A DNA stretch of 64,000 nt from Halieaceae bacterium UBA5044 (GCA_002416125.1 DIBU01000013.1:1-64000), one strand, 5' to 3'; positions 22,968 to 32,376 are shown, numbered from the stretch's first letter. Program-made: numbers and translations. The notes: generated from the letters alone by a model not told the origin.

Positions 22968-24062
22968 CTACACGTTGAATCGGAAGTGGATAACATCACC
23001 ATCCTGAACGATATAGTCCTTGCCCTCAAGGCGCCAGCGCCCCGCGTCCTTGGCGCCCTGCTCGCCCTTGTAGGTGATAAAGTCCTCGTAGCTGATGACC
23101 TCCGCGCGTATAAAGCCTTTCTGGAAGTCCGTATGGATAACCCCGGCGGCCTCCGGGGCGGTTGCGCCCACGCGCACGGTCCAGGCGCGGACCTCCTTCA
23201 CACCGGCCGTGAAGTAGGTCTGCAGGTTGAGCAACTGGTAACCGGCCCGGATAACCCGATCCAGCCCCGGCTCTTCCATGCCCAGATCCTGCAGGAATTC
23301 CTGACGTTCGGCATCCTCCAGCTCGACGATCTCTGACTCCAGCTTGTTGCAGATGGCCACCACGACAGCCCCCTCGCTGGCGGCGATCTCGCGCACGGTG
23401 TCGAGGTAGGGATTTTCCTCAAAGCCCTCCTCGTCGACATTGGCGATGTACATGGTGGGCTTGACTGTGAGCAGGTGCAGGGTCTTCACCAGTGCCCGCT
23501 CGTTGTCATCAAACGCGAGTGAGCGCACGGGCAGGGCTTCGTTCAGGTGTGGCAGCAGCTTGCCTTCCAGCAGTGCCTTCAGGGCAATCGCCTCCTTGTC
23601 ACCGCCCTTGGCGTTACGGGTCACTCGCTGCAGCTGTTTTTCGCAGCTCTCCAGGTCGGCCAGGGCCAGCTCGGTGTTGATCACGTCGATATCCGCCCGG
23701 GGGTCGACACGGTTTGCCACGTGGATGACATTGTCGTCATTGAAGCAGCGCACGACGTGGGCAATGGCATCGGTTTCGCGGATATTCGCCAGGAACTGGT
23801 TGCCCAGGCCTTCGCCCTTGGAGGCGCCGGCGACCAGCCCGGCAATGTCCACGAACTCCATCGTGGTCGACACCTCGCGCTGCGGTTTGACGATCTCGGC
23901 AATGCGCTTCTGGCGCGGGTCCGGTACCGGCACCACACCGGCATTGGGCTCGATGGTGCAGAACGGGAAGTTCTCGGCATCGATGCCGGCCCGGGTGAGG
24001 GCGTTGAAGAGGGTCGATTTGCCGACATTGGGCAGCCCGACAATTCCACATTTGAAACCCAT
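22968..24062 (-). CDS. ychF: Ribosome-associated ATPase YchF
   Basis: A 364-residue P-loop protein of the Obg-like family. GLPNVGKSTLFNALT (G1), the DIAGLVAGASKGEGLGNQFL switch region and a C-terminal TGS domain (TYFTAGVKEVRAWTVR to the end VIHFRFNV) are all present. YchF prefers ATP over GTP, binds ribosomes and is involved in oxidative-stress response and start-codon selection. It lies in the usual pth-ychF order, 61 bases after pth. Confidence 0.96.
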   Translation of the reverse strand: MGFKCGIVGLPNVGKSTLFNALTRAGIDAENFPFCTIEPNAGVVPVPDPRQKRIAEIVKPQREVSTTMEFVDIAGLVAGASKGEGLGNQFLANIRETDAIAHVVRCFNDDNVIHVANRVDPRADIDVINTELALADLESCEKQLQRVTRNAKGGDKEAIALKALLEGKLLPHLNEALPVRSLAFDDNERALVKTLHLLTVKPTMYIANVDEEGFEENPYLDTVREIAASEGAVVVAICNKLESEIVELEDAERQEFLQDLGMEEPGLDRVIRAGYQLLNLQTYFTAGVKEVRAWTVRVGATAPEAAGVIHTDFQKGFIRAEVISYEDFITYKGEQGAKDAGRWRLEGKDYIVQDGDVIHFRFNV

Positions 24063-24123
24063 GTTTGAATCCTGTGTCTACGGTACGAGTGTGAGGGGGC
24101 GAGTGTAGAGCGACGCGCGCGGT

Positions 24124-24714
24124 TCAGGGCGCACTGAAGCTGTGTAGCTGTGTCATTGCCCGCGTGTCTTCCCCCGCCAGAAACAGGGGCAGGGCATCAA
24201 TGGCCGCGCCAATACTGGCCTCGATACGCCTCTGGTCAACCGCGCCGGCCCGGCCGAGAACATAACCCGTGACCTGGGACGCGTGGCCTGGGTGGCCAAT
24301 GCCGATACGCAGTCGGGCGAAACTGTTGTTGTTGCCGAGGCGGGAGACAATATCGCGCAGCCCGTTGTGGCCACCGTGCCCACCCCCGCGTTTGAAGCGA
24401 GCGGTCCCGGCGGGAATGTCCAATTCGTCGTGCGCGACCAGAATGGCCTCGGGTGCGATCTTGAAAAAGTTCGCCATGGCCGCAACGGACTGCCCGCTGC
24501 GGTTCATGAACGTGGTGGGGATCAGCAATCGAATGTCGTGACCGGCCACCTGGATGCGTGCACTGAGGCCCGAAAAACGGGATTCTGGCTGCAGTGTGGC
24601 ACCGTATTGGCGTGCCAGTGCCTCGACGAAGTCGGCACCGGCGTTGTGACGGGTTCCCCGGTAGTCGCTGCCCGGGTTGCCCAGTCCGGCAATCATGGAT
24701 ATGGAGCCTGCCAA
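24124..24714 (-). CDS. pth: Peptidyl-tRNA hydrolase
   Basis: A 196-residue enzyme that cleaves peptidyl-tRNA released from stalled ribosomes. Active-site residues are present: Asn in GLGNPG, catalytic His in GTRHNAG, the Asn of FMNRSG, Asp in HDELD and the Asn of GGHNGLRD. The ATG at 24714 gives MAGSISMIAGLGNPG; the inner ATG at 24696 would give the minimal family length. It follows rplY by 26 bases, the standard gammaproteobacterial order. Confidence 0.95.
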   Translation of the reverse strand: MAGSISMIAGLGNPGSDYRGTRHNAGADFVEALARQYGATLQPESRFSGLSARIQVAGHDIRLLIPTTFMNRSGQSVAAMANFFKIAPEAILVAHDELDIPAGTARFKRGGGHGGHNGLRDIVSRLGNNNSFARLRIGIGHPGHASQVTGYVLGRAGAVDQRRIEASIGAAIDALPLFLAGEDTRAMTQLHSFSAP

Positions 24715-24740
24715 CGCCAGTGCCTCGCCGTTGCGAGAGA

Positions 24741-25385
24741 TCAGTCCTCGCTGCTGTCCGAGCTGCTGTCTTCGGACGAGTCTTCCTCGGCGTCGCTGCC
24801 ACCCTTGGGTGCAACAACGGAGGCGACCGCGAGGTCGTGGTCTTCGCCAAGAGCCAGGGCAACCGAGGTGACGCCCTGCGGCAGCGTGATGTCTGACAGG
24901 TGAATGATTTCACCGGTCTTGACGTCAGCCATGTCCACTTCAATGAACTCGGGGATGTCCGTCGGCAGACACAGTACTTCGATGTCGGTAGCCTGGTGCT
25001 GGATCATGCCGCCCTGAACCTTGACGCCGTGGCAGGTCTTTTCATTCAGGAAGTGAATCGGCACGTGAACCTTGATGGCCACGTTCTCGTTGACGCGCAG
25101 GAAGTCAGCGTGGGTCACGCTGTTGCGGGCCGGGTGGCGCTGCAGGTCCTTGAGGATCGCTTTCTCTTTTTTGCCGTTGATGTTGATCACCAGCACGTGA
25201 GAGAAAAATGCCTCGTTTTCCAGCGATTTTTCCAGATCCTTGCGGATGATGGACAGTGGCTGGGGGTCCTTGTCACCGCCGTAAATGATGGCGGGAACCT
25301 GGTCTGCGAGACGACGCAGGCGGCGGCTCGCACCTTTCCCCATGTCCTCACGCACTTCTGCGTACAACTCAAATTGGTCAGACAT
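24741..25385 (-). CDS. rplY: Ribosomal protein L25, long (CTC) form
   Basis: A 214-residue long-form L25 that binds 5S rRNA in the large subunit. ATG 25385 has AAGGAG 8 bases upstream; a GTG nine bases earlier is less likely. The N-terminal L25 domain (about 1-95, FELYAEVREDMGKGASRRLRR) is followed by the TL5/CTC beta domain (about 100-190). The tail, GGSDAEEDSSEDSSSDSSED, is an unusually long acidic-serine stretch. The gene lies between prs and pth. Confidence 0.95.
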   Translation of the reverse strand: MSDQFELYAEVREDMGKGASRRLRRLADQVPAIIYGGDKDPQPLSIIRKDLEKSLENEAFFSHVLVININGKKEKAILKDLQRHPARNSVTHADFLRVNENVAIKVHVPIHFLNEKTCHGVKVQGGMIQHQATDIEVLCLPTDIPEFIEVDMADVKTGEIIHLSDITLPQGVTSVALALGEDHDLAVASVVAPKGGSDAEEDSSEDSSSDSSED

Positions 25386-25457
25386 TGTCTGCACTCCTTT
25401 GATAACACACTGCTTCGCCTGCGACCGGCCCGGCAGTGGGTGGGTTATGCGCTGCCC

Positions 25458-26405
25458 CTACTGGAACAGCGCGCTGATGGATTCCTCGTTGGAAACCCGG
25501 CGAATCGACTCCGCCAGCAGGTCCGATATGGTCAGCTGGCGGATTTTCGAGACGGCCCGGGCGTCCGCGCTCAGGGGAATCGTGTCGGTGACGACCAGCT
25601 CGTCGAGCTGGGAATTACGAAGATTTTCCAGGGCGCGGCCAGACAGCACCGCGTGTGTGCAGTAAGCCACGACCTTGCTGGCCCCGCGCTCCTTGAGCGC
25701 ATCGGCCGCCTTGCACAGGGTGCCGGCGGTGTCGACCATGTCGTCCACCAGCAGGCAGATGCGTCCGTCGACCTCTCCGATCAGGTTCATCACCTGGGCT
25801 TCGTTGGCCTGGGGGCGGCGCTTGTCGATGATGGCGAGGTCGGCGTCATCCAGCTGTTTGGCGATGGCGCGGGCCCGGACCACGCCGCCGATATCCGGCG
25901 ATACGACGATCAGGTTCTCGTAGTTGCACTCCAGGATATCGGCGTTCAGGATGGGAGAGCCGTAGACGTTGTCTACCGGGCAACCGAAGAAACCCTGAAT
26001 CTGCTCGGCGTGCAGGTCGACGGTGAGTACCCGATCAACGCCTACGGACACCATCATGTCGGCAACGACCTTGGCGGTGATCGGCACGCGGGCGGAGCGC
26101 ACCCGACGATCCTGGCGTGCGTAGCCGAAATAGGGCACCACGGCGGTGATGCGGGCAGCCGATGCACGGCGCAGCGCATCGATCATGACCAGCAGTTCCA
26201 TCAGGTTGTCATTGGTCGGGGCACAGGTAGGTTGCACGACAAACACGTCCTTGCCGCGGACGTTTTCATTCAGCTCGACCGCGATCTCGCCGTCGCTGAA
26301 CTTGCCCACGCTGGCTTTGCCCAGGGAAAGATACAGTCGGTTGGCAATCTTCTGGGCCAGTTCCGGGTTTGCATTACCCGTAAAGACCATCAGCTTGGAG
26401 GACAC
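25458..26405 (-). CDS. prs: Ribose-phosphate pyrophosphokinase
   Basis: A 315-residue enzyme, exactly the Escherichia coli length when started at GTG 26405, which has AGGAGAG 8 bases upstream. It makes PRPP from ribose 5-phosphate and ATP for nucleotide, His and Trp synthesis. Motifs: FSDGEI, PYFGYARQDRR (ATP loop), DLHAEQIQGFF, SPDIGG and the PRPP-binding LLVDDMVDTAGTL. It lies 23 bases downstream of tRNA-Gln and is probably on the same transcript. Confidence 0.97.
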   Translation of the reverse strand: MSSKLMVFTGNANPELAQKIANRLYLSLGKASVGKFSDGEIAVELNENVRGKDVFVVQPTCAPTNDNLMELLVMIDALRRASAARITAVVPYFGYARQDRRVRSARVPITAKVVADMMVSVGVDRVLTVDLHAEQIQGFFGCPVDNVYGSPILNADILECNYENLIVVSPDIGGVVRARAIAKQLDDADLAIIDKRRPQANEAQVMNLIGEVDGRICLLVDDMVDTAGTLCKAADALKERGASKVVAYCTHAVLSGRALENLRNSQLDELVVTDTIPLSADARAVSKIRQLTISDLLAESIRRVSNEESISALFQ

Positions 26406-26428
26406 GGCACTTCTCTCCTGGGGGGATA

Positions 26429-26503
26429 TGGCTGGGGTGGTAGGATTCGAACCTACGAATGCCGGGATCAAAACCCGGTGCCTTGCCACTTGGCGACACC
26501 CCA
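26429..26503 (-). tRNA. tRNA-Gln (TTG anticodon)
   Basis: A 75-nt cloverleaf. The acceptor stem TGGGGTG pairs with CACCCCA. The anticodon stem CCGGG/CCCGG carries loop TTTTGAT with anticodon TTG. The T arm is GTAGG/CCTAC, and CCA is encoded. It sits 17 bases after ispE and 23 before prs with no room for a separate promoter, so it is likely processed from the lolB-ispE-prs transcript. Confidence 0.95.
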
Positions 26504-26520
26504 ATAATTCGTTGTAAACT

Positions 26521-27351
26521 TCAGGCCAGTGCCCTCAGTGCAGGTGATTCGTTGACGCCCTTTGCAACGAAGGAGACCCACTTCCCGGGGACTTCCCGCT
26601 GCGCCGCCTGCGCCTGTTCCCGTGTGCCAAAGGCGGCAAATACACAGGACCCGGTGCCAGTCAGCCGCGGCTCGGCAAATTGCCGCAGCCAGTTGAGCGC
26701 TTCACCTGTTTCAGGGTAGCGCGCGACAACAACCGGTTCACAGTCGTTGCGGTGTACCCCCTGAAAAAAGGCGGCCATTGTGATCGGCAGGCTGTCTCGT
26801 GTCAATTCCCGGTCGGAAAAAATTTCCCCTGTGGGCACCGCACAGCGGGGCTTGAGGATGAGGTACCAGGCCTCTGGCAGGTGGATTGCCGTCAGCACCT
26901 CGCCGATGCCCTCGGCCCAGGCACTGTGACCGCCGACAAACACCGGCACGTCCGCCCCCAGGGAGGCGCCCAGGGCCTGCAGGGTGTCGAGGCTCATGTC
27001 GAGCTGCCACAGCCGGTTCAGCGCCAGCAGTGTGCTCGCCGCGTTGGAGGAGCCTCCGCCAAGCCCGCCGCCCATGGGAATCTGTTTGTCACAGGTAATC
27101 GCGGCGCCCAGTGTACCACGCTGCAGCAGCTGTGCGGCGCGCAGGATCAGGTTGTCCCGGAGGGGCACATCGCTGCCCGGCATGTCCAGGGTGACGGTGC
27201 CGCTGTTGTTGGCGGTGAACGTCATCCTGTCTCCCCAGTCCAGGAGCTGAAATACGGTCTGCAAGGTGTGATAGCCGTCCTCGCGTCGGCCGGTAACGTG
27301 CAGGAACAGGTTCAGCTTGGCGGGCGATATCAGCGCCACGCTGCTGCTCAT
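26521..27351 (-). CDS. ispE: 4-diphosphocytidyl-2-C-methyl-D-erythritol kinase
   Basis: A 276-residue GHMP kinase of the non-mevalonate isoprenoid pathway. It phosphorylates the 2-hydroxyl of CDP-methylerythritol. SPAKLNLFLHVTGRREDGYH is the family N-terminus with the catalytic Lys. PMGGGLGGGSSNAAS is the ATP-binding glycine loop. LTGTGSCVFAAF is the third GHMP motif. Its ATG overlaps the lolB stop (ATGA), the conserved lolB-ispE order. Confidence 0.96.
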   Translation of the reverse strand: MSSSVALISPAKLNLFLHVTGRREDGYHTLQTVFQLLDWGDRMTFTANNSGTVTLDMPGSDVPLRDNLILRAAQLLQRGTLGAAITCDKQIPMGGGLGGGSSNAASTLLALNRLWQLDMSLDTLQALGASLGADVPVFVGGHSAWAEGIGEVLTAIHLPEAWYLILKPRCAVPTGEIFSDRELTRDSLPITMAAFFQGVHRNDCEPVVVARYPETGEALNWLRQFAEPRLTGTGSCVFAAFGTREQAQAAQREVPGKWVSFVAKGVNESPALRALA

Positions 27352-27959
27352 GGTTCGCGACCTGCGCGCCAGTGCTGAATGATCACTTTGGCGCGTGTGG
27401 CACCGCGCTCCAGCGTCAATCGCGTGGGCAGGAAGTACACGCCCACCTGCTGGTAGCGCTCGTAGCGTATCCGCCAGCCCGACTGCTGCAGGGTCTGCAG
27501 CAGGTCATCGGCGATGTCCAGCACATCGGGCGGGGGCGTCGGGGCGGGAATGCCCTTGAGCCAGTGGGGCAGGGCCGCAAGCGGCAGATCCCAGCCCGTC
27601 TCCTGCGCCATGACATCCGGTGTCGACAGGTCGAACAAGCGCAGGGACTCTCCCTGCGACACTGCCAGCGTGCGACCATCACTGCGCAGCTCCGTGGCCT
27701 GCAGTCCCAGGGGCCCGCTGAGCTGCACCGTGGTGTCGCTTTGCCGCTGTTCCCAGCTGAGACTGGCAGATTCCGACTGTTCCCCATTGCGCAGGGCGAT
27801 CTTGCCGGTGGCGGACCAGTCGTCCAGCGCGCCCAGCCGTTGCGACCGTTGCAGCCAGGGGCTGTCCGGGAGTGGCGCTGGTGCTGTGGCGCAGCCGGTC
27901 AGCCACAGCCCGATGCACACAAGGGCAAGGCGCAGGGCGGGGGCGTACTGCAGATTCAC
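27348..27959 (-). CDS. lolB: Outer-membrane lipoprotein receptor LolB
   Basis: A 203-residue lipoprotein. The lipobox LWLTGCA puts the acylated Cys at about residue 23. The mature part begins ATAPAPLPDSPWLQRSQRLGALDDWSATGKIALR, the LolB opening, and later shows the convex barrel strands with the hydrophobic GWDLPLAALPHWLKGIPAP loop that inserts lipoproteins. LolB takes lipoproteins from LolA and places them in the outer membrane. It is coupled to ispE downstream and to the TPR lipoprotein upstream. Confidence 0.93.
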   Translation of the reverse strand: MNLQYAPALRLALVCIGLWLTGCATAPAPLPDSPWLQRSQRLGALDDWSATGKIALRNGEQSESASLSWEQRQSDTTVQLSGPLGLQATELRSDGRTLAVSQGESLRLFDLSTPDVMAQETGWDLPLAALPHWLKGIPAPTPPPDVLDIADDLLQTLQQSGWRIRYERYQQVGVYFLPTRLTLERGATRAKVIIQHWRAGREP

Positions 27960-29692
27960 TCGCCTTCAAGCCGTGCAGGGGGCACCTGCAGGCGCTGTAG
28001 CGTCTCCAGCAGGGTGCGGTGTTCGGGATCCAGCTGCAGCCCGTTGCGCCAGACGGCGGTGGCGTCCTCCTCACGACCCAGGGTCCAGAGCACCTCGCCG
28101 AGATGCGCCGCGACCTCGGGATCCTTCAGCCCCGTCCAGGCCCGTTGCAGGTAGTGCAGCGCCTCTTCCGCCCGGTTCTGCCGGAACAGCACCCAGCCCA
28201 TGCTGTCCAGGATGGCCGGTTCCTCCGGGGCCAGGGTAAGGGCACGGGAAATGAGCTGCTCGGCTTCCGCATAGCGGTTGGTGTGGTTGCTCAGGGTGTA
28301 TCCCAGCGCGTTCAGCGCCGTGGCGTTGTCCGGGTTGTCTTCCAGGATATGCCTCAGGTCCGCCTCCATGCCGTTCAGGTCGCCCAGTTGCTCGCGCAGC
28401 ATGGCGCGACTGTAGCGCAGGGAGCCGGCCTCCGGCAGCGTGGCCAGGGCCTGGTCCAGCAGTGCCAGGCTGGCTTCCAGCAGGCTGGCCCGGGTCAGCA
28501 GCTCGGACTCGAGCGCGAACAGCTGCTCCGTCAGAGTGGGGTAGCTGGCGCGCTGCTGGTCGAAGAAGGCGGCGCTTTCGCTGACGTTGCCCTGCTCGAT
28601 CAGCAGGCGCCCGACCCGTCCGCGTGCATTGAAGAATTCCCGGCTGCTGGGGTCTTCGACCTGTGTGTAGGCGGCGATCGCCTCCTCGGGGCGTCCTTCC
28701 TGCTCCAGGATACGCCCGAGGTAGTAATTCGCCTCGTCGACCCGCTGTTCCAGCGCCAGCACCTGTCGCAGGTAGGCCTTGGCCGCCAGCGTGTCGCCCG
28801 CATCCTGGTTGAGCAGGGCCAGGGACAGCAGCAGGTCGCCGTCGCGCGGGGAGCGGGCCGAGAGAATTTCGAACTGGCGGCGCGCAGCGCCGATGTCGGA
28901 GCGGGTCAGCAGACGGGCGTACTGGAGGCGCAGGGCGCTGTTGTCCGGTTGCTCTTCCAGCGCAGCTTCGATGCGCTGGAACGGCCGTTCCTCCTCCGCT
29001 TCCAGGCGCAGCTTGGCGTCCAGCATGAGACCCTGGGTTTGCCCGGGGTCCAGCGCCAGCAGACGCTCCAGAGCAGCGCGAGTGCCTGCCGCATCACCCA
29101 GCTCGTCGCGGATCAGGGCATGCGTGAGCAGCAGGCCGGTATCGTCGGGTCGTTCCGCCAGCAGGGTGTCGACGGCGTCATCGAGTGCGGCTTTCTCGGT
29201 AGCCGGCAGCTCGCGGAAGCCGCTCAGCAGCATGGGGAAGCTGGTGCGCAGGTCGTTGCGCGCGACCACTGCCAGGTGGGGTACCGCCTGCGCCGGATGA
29301 CCCTTGCGGATCAGCAGCGTCGCCAGTGTGTTGTTGGCCTCCGGACTGTCGGGGTCCAGTTCGACCCAGAGGCTCACCGCCTCATACGCCTCGGCTTCGC
29401 GCTTCATGAACTGGGCGAGGTGTGTGGCGTGTGCGCTGATCGCGGGATCCCGCAGCAGCCGGGCCTGTTCCAGGTAGGTGGTCAGCGCGGTGTCGTAGTC
29501 GCTGCGGCGCAGGGCAAACTCGGCCAGCAGCAGCGGGTAGAGGCTCGCGGCCGGAAAGGCGCGCTCCGGTGGCTCCGGGACCTCGGCAGCGGCAGCGGCC
29601 GGCGCCGGGTCCTTGGCCGGCGCAGCAGGTGGGGTGGACGCGCAGCCCCCCAGCGCCAGCAGGAGCGCACTTGTCAGCAAGAGTCGGAGCAT
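27956..29692 (-). CDS. TPR-repeat lipoprotein
   Basis: A 578-residue protein. A lipobox (LALGGCAS, Cys at about residue 18) is followed by an Ala/Pro-rich linker and then about 12 tetratricopeptide-like helical pairs, for example YYLGRILEQEGRPEEAIAAYTQV and AILDSMGWVLFRQNRAEEALHYLQRAW near the C-terminus. Proteins of this kind stand upstream of lolB in many gammaproteobacteria. Likely an outer-membrane-attached scaffold in the periplasm; no client is known. It is coupled to lolB by ATGA and is divergent from hemA. Confidence 0.85.
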   Translation of the reverse strand: MLRLLLTSALLLALGGCASTPPAAPAKDPAPAAAAAEVPEPPERAFPAASLYPLLLAEFALRRSDYDTALTTYLEQARLLRDPAISAHATHLAQFMKREAEAYEAVSLWVELDPDSPEANNTLATLLIRKGHPAQAVPHLAVVARNDLRTSFPMLLSGFRELPATEKAALDDAVDTLLAERPDDTGLLLTHALIRDELGDAAGTRAALERLLALDPGQTQGLMLDAKLRLEAEEERPFQRIEAALEEQPDNSALRLQYARLLTRSDIGAARRQFEILSARSPRDGDLLLSLALLNQDAGDTLAAKAYLRQVLALEQRVDEANYYLGRILEQEGRPEEAIAAYTQVEDPSSREFFNARGRVGRLLIEQGNVSESAAFFDQQRASYPTLTEQLFALESELLTRASLLEASLALLDQALATLPEAGSLRYSRAMLREQLGDLNGMEADLRHILEDNPDNATALNALGYTLSNHTNRYAEAEQLISRALTLAPEEPAILDSMGWVLFRQNRAEEALHYLQRAWTGLKDPEVAAHLGEVLWTLGREEDATAVWRNGLQLDPEHRTLLETLQRLQVPPARLEGE

Positions 29693-29835
29693 GGTCAGGA
29701 CAGGTATCGATATCCGGCGTGAGGCAGCAATAGTGACACACTCAGGGGTTGAATCCCAAGTGGTGTAAAGCGGATCGCGGGCGATGCCGCCGGCGGCAGC
29801 CTCACAAGATGCCTGTCATTCAGCGCATATCTTGG

Positions 29836-29841
29836 TAGAAT
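29836..29841 (+). promoter_or_regulatory. Possible -10 element for hemA
   Basis: TAGAAT lies 80 bases upstream of the hemA ATG. The matching -35 position (CTGTCA, 29813-29818, 17-base spacing) is poor, so this is only a candidate. Confidence 0.3.
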
Positions 29842-29920
29842 CATGGGCTTATCAGACAGGATGTGGTTCGGTTTGCGGCGTCTACCTGGCCCGCCACCCC
29901 TCCGGAGCCCCTCGCGCGCT

Positions 29921-31294
29921 ATGAATCTCATTGCCCTCGGAATCAATCACAACTCGGCTGGCGTCGAGGTGCGCGAGCGCGTGGCATTTGCACCGGAGCA
30001 GGTGACGGAAGCACTGGAGCATGCCTGTGAGCATGCAGGGCTCGACGAAGTCGTGATTCTGTCCACCTGCAATCGCACCGAGCTCTACGCTATCGTGCCG
30101 GAGGCGTCCCGCTGTGCGGAGAAGTCCGCGCAGCTCGTGGATTGGATGGCGAACTACCATCATTTGTCCCGCGATGAGTTGCGCCGGGCGGCCTATCACT
30201 ACGAGTCGGCTGATGCGCTGCGCCACATGGTCAAGGTAGCCAGCGGCCTCGATTCCATGGTGCTGGGTGAGCCCCAGATATTCGGCCAGTTGAAGTCCGC
30301 CTATGCGGTAGCAGCGGAAGCGGGCACCATCGGCGCGGATATGGGGCGCCTGTTCCAGAAGGTATTTGCCCTCGCCAAGCGGGTGCGCACGGATACCGCG
30401 ATCGGCGAAAATCCGGTGTCCGTGGCCTACGCCGCCGTCGACCTCGCCGGCCATATTTTTTCCGACCTGAGCCGCTGCGATGCGCTGCTGGTCGGCGCAG
30501 GAGAAACCATCGAACTGGTGGCGCGGCACCTGCTGGAAGCCGGCGTACAACGCATCGTGATCGCCAACCGGACTCTGGGACGTGCGCGCGAGCTGGCGCA
30601 GAAGTTCGGCGCCGAGGCAGTGCTGCTGGCGGAGATCCCGGAGCACCTGCCCCAGGCAGATATCGTCATCACGTCGACGGCGAGCCAGTTGCCGATTCTC
30701 GGTAAGGGCGCCGTTGAGCAGGCCATCAAGGTGCGCAAGCACCGCCCGGTCCTGATGGTGGATATTGCGGTTCCCCGGGATATAGAGCCGCAGGTGGCGG
30801 ATCTGCCCGATGTCTACCTGTACACAGTGGATGATCTGCGCGATATCGTGGAACAGAACCTGCGCAGCCGCCAGACGGAGGCGCGCAAGGCCGACCAGCT
30901 TATCGAAGCCGGTGTCAGCGAGTACCTCGAGGAACTGCGCAGCCTCGCCGCTGTGGACAGCGTGCGGCAATACCGTGACATGGCGGAATCGATCCGTGAG
31001 CTGGAATTGCAGCGGGCGCTGCGCGCCCTGGCCCGCGGGGATGACCCGCAGCAGATCGTCGCCCAGCTGGCGCGCGGCATCACCAACAAGCTGATTCACG
31101 CGCCCACTGCCGGCCTCAAACGGGCCAGCGCCGAAGGTCGCCAGGATCTGCTGGCAGGCGCCCGCCGCCTGCTGGGTCTGGATGACGCCGCGCACAGCGC
31201 CCCCGGCGCCAGCCGCCTGGAACCCGTGGAGGACGCCCCGGCATCCACCTCTGCACCGCAAGCCCAATCCCGAGTCGACCGAACCCTGCAATGA
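29921..31294 (+). CDS. hemA: Glutamyl-tRNA reductase
   Basis: A 457-residue enzyme for the first committed step of C5-pathway tetrapyrrole synthesis, reducing glutamyl-tRNA to glutamate-1-semialdehyde. ATG 29921 begins MNLIALGINHNSAGVEVRER, the family N-terminus. LSTCNRTE carries the catalytic Cys50. GLDSMVLGEPQIFGQLK is the signature block. VGAGETIELVARHL is the NADPH loop. The Pro/Ser-rich tail after residue 420 is poorly conserved. It overlaps prfA by four bases, the classic hemA-prfA-prmC operon. Confidence 0.96.
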   Translation: MNLIALGINHNSAGVEVRERVAFAPEQVTEALEHACEHAGLDEVVILSTCNRTELYAIVPEASRCAEKSAQLVDWMANYHHLSRDELRRAAYHYESADALRHMVKVASGLDSMVLGEPQIFGQLKSAYAVAAEAGTIGADMGRLFQKVFALAKRVRTDTAIGENPVSVAYAAVDLAGHIFSDLSRCDALLVGAGETIELVARHLLEAGVQRIVIANRTLGRARELAQKFGAEAVLLAEIPEHLPQADIVITSTASQLPILGKGAVEQAIKVRKHRPVLMVDIAVPRDIEPQVADLPDVYLYTVDDLRDIVEQNLRSRQTEARKADQLIEAGVSEYLEELRSLAAVDSVRQYRDMAESIRELELQRALRALARGDDPQQIVAQLARGITNKLIHAPTAGLKRASAEGRQDLLAGARRLLGLDDAAHSAPGASRLEPVEDAPASTSAPQAQSRVDRTLQ

Positions 31295-32376
31295 AAGCTT
31301 CCCTGCTGACCAAACTGGATGCCCTCACTGATCGCCACGAGGAGGTCTCTGCACTGCTCGGCGACGCCGAGACGATCGCCGACCAGAACCGCTTTCGGGA
31401 ACTCTCCCGCGAGTATGCCGAACTGGAAGAGGTGGTCAGCTGCTATCACCAGTACAGCCGCGTGCGCGCAGATCTGGATGAGGCACGCAGCATGCTGCAG
31501 GAGGCGGATGCAGACATCGTGGCCATGGCGGAGGAAGAGATCGCCAGCGGCACGGGGCGTCTGGAGGCCCTGGAGCAGGAGCTGCAGGCACTGCTGCTGC
31601 CGCGGGACCCGCAGGACTCCTGCAACGTGTTCCTCGAGATTCGCGCCGGAACCGGTGGCGACGAGGCCGCAATTTTCTCCGGCGACCTGTTTCGCATGTA
31701 CAGTCGTTACGCGGAGACCATGGGCTGGAAGATCGAGGTCCTGTCCGAGCGTCCGGGTGAACACGGGGGCTTCAAGGAAATCATCACGCTCGTTGAGGGG
31801 CGCGATGTGTATGCCCACCTCAAGTTCGAATCCGGTGCACATCGGGTGCAGCGTGTGCCGGAAACCGAATCCCAGGGCCGCATTCACACGTCTGCCTGTA
31901 CGGTAGCGGTGATGCCGGAGCCGGACGAGGTCGCCGTCGGTGCCATCAGCAAGGCGGATATCCGCGTCGACACCTTCAGGGCCTCAGGTGCGGGTGGCCA
32001 GCACGTCAACAAGACCGACTCTGCGGTGCGCATCACACACCTGCCCAGCGGCATTGTTGTCGAATGCCAGGATGAGCGCTCACAGCACAAGAACCGGGCC
32101 CGGGCGATGTCCCTGTTGCAGGCAAAATTGCAGACGTCAGCGCAGGACAAGCAGGCCGCAGAGCAGGCCGAGCAGCGCCGCAACCTGGTGGGCACCGGGG
32201 ATCGCTCCGATCGCATCCGCACCTACAATTTTCCCCAGGGCCGCGTCACAGACCACCGCATCAACCTGACGCTGTACAAGCTTGACGAAGTCATGCAGGG
32301 GGAACTGGACGCCATCATCGGCCCGCTGCGTCAGGAGTACCAGGCGGATCAACTGGCGGCCATGGCGGCACACTGA
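31291..32376 (+). CDS. prfA: Peptide chain release factor 1
   Basis: A 361-residue class I release factor reading UAA and UAG. The GGQ tripeptide that triggers peptide release is in RASGAGGQHVNKTDSAVRI. In the UAG-reading region HIGCxVPxT is replaced as expected by AHRVQRVPETESQGRIHTSA, with the PET-type anticodon motif of RF1. The start ATG overlaps the hemA stop and the stop overlaps the prmC start (TGATG). Confidence 0.97.
   Translation: MKASLLTKLDALTDRHEEVSALLGDAETIADQNRFRELSREYAELEEVVSCYHQYSRVRADLDEARSMLQEADADIVAMAEEEIASGTGRLEALEQELQALLLPRDPQDSCNVFLEIRAGTGGDEAAIFSGDLFRMYSRYAETMGWKIEVLSERPGEHGGFKEIITLVEGRDVYAHLKFESGAHRVQRVPETESQGRIHTSACTVAVMPEPDEVAVGAISKADIRVDTFRASGAGGQHVNKTDSAVRITHLPSGIVVECQDERSQHKNRARAMSLLQAKLQTSAQDKQAAEQAEQRRNLVGTGDRSDRIRTYNFPQGRVTDHRINLTLYKLDEVMQGELDAIIGPLRQEYQADQLAAMAAH

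Noticed and set aside
24900..26507. 535-residue plus-strand open frame over rplY, prs and tRNA-Gln
   Set aside because: It is the complement of well-recognised genes and crosses a tRNA. Such long shadows are expected in GC-rich DNA, and the translation has no recognisable motif.
28019..29722. 567-residue plus-strand open frame over the TPR lipoprotein
   Set aside because: Gln/Gly/Ala-rich translation with no domain; it is fully antisense to a gene with a lipobox and clear TPR pattern.
29882..31291. 469-residue minus-strand open frame over hemA
   Set aside because: Antisense to hemA, which has the catalytic Cys and all family blocks in the plus frame.
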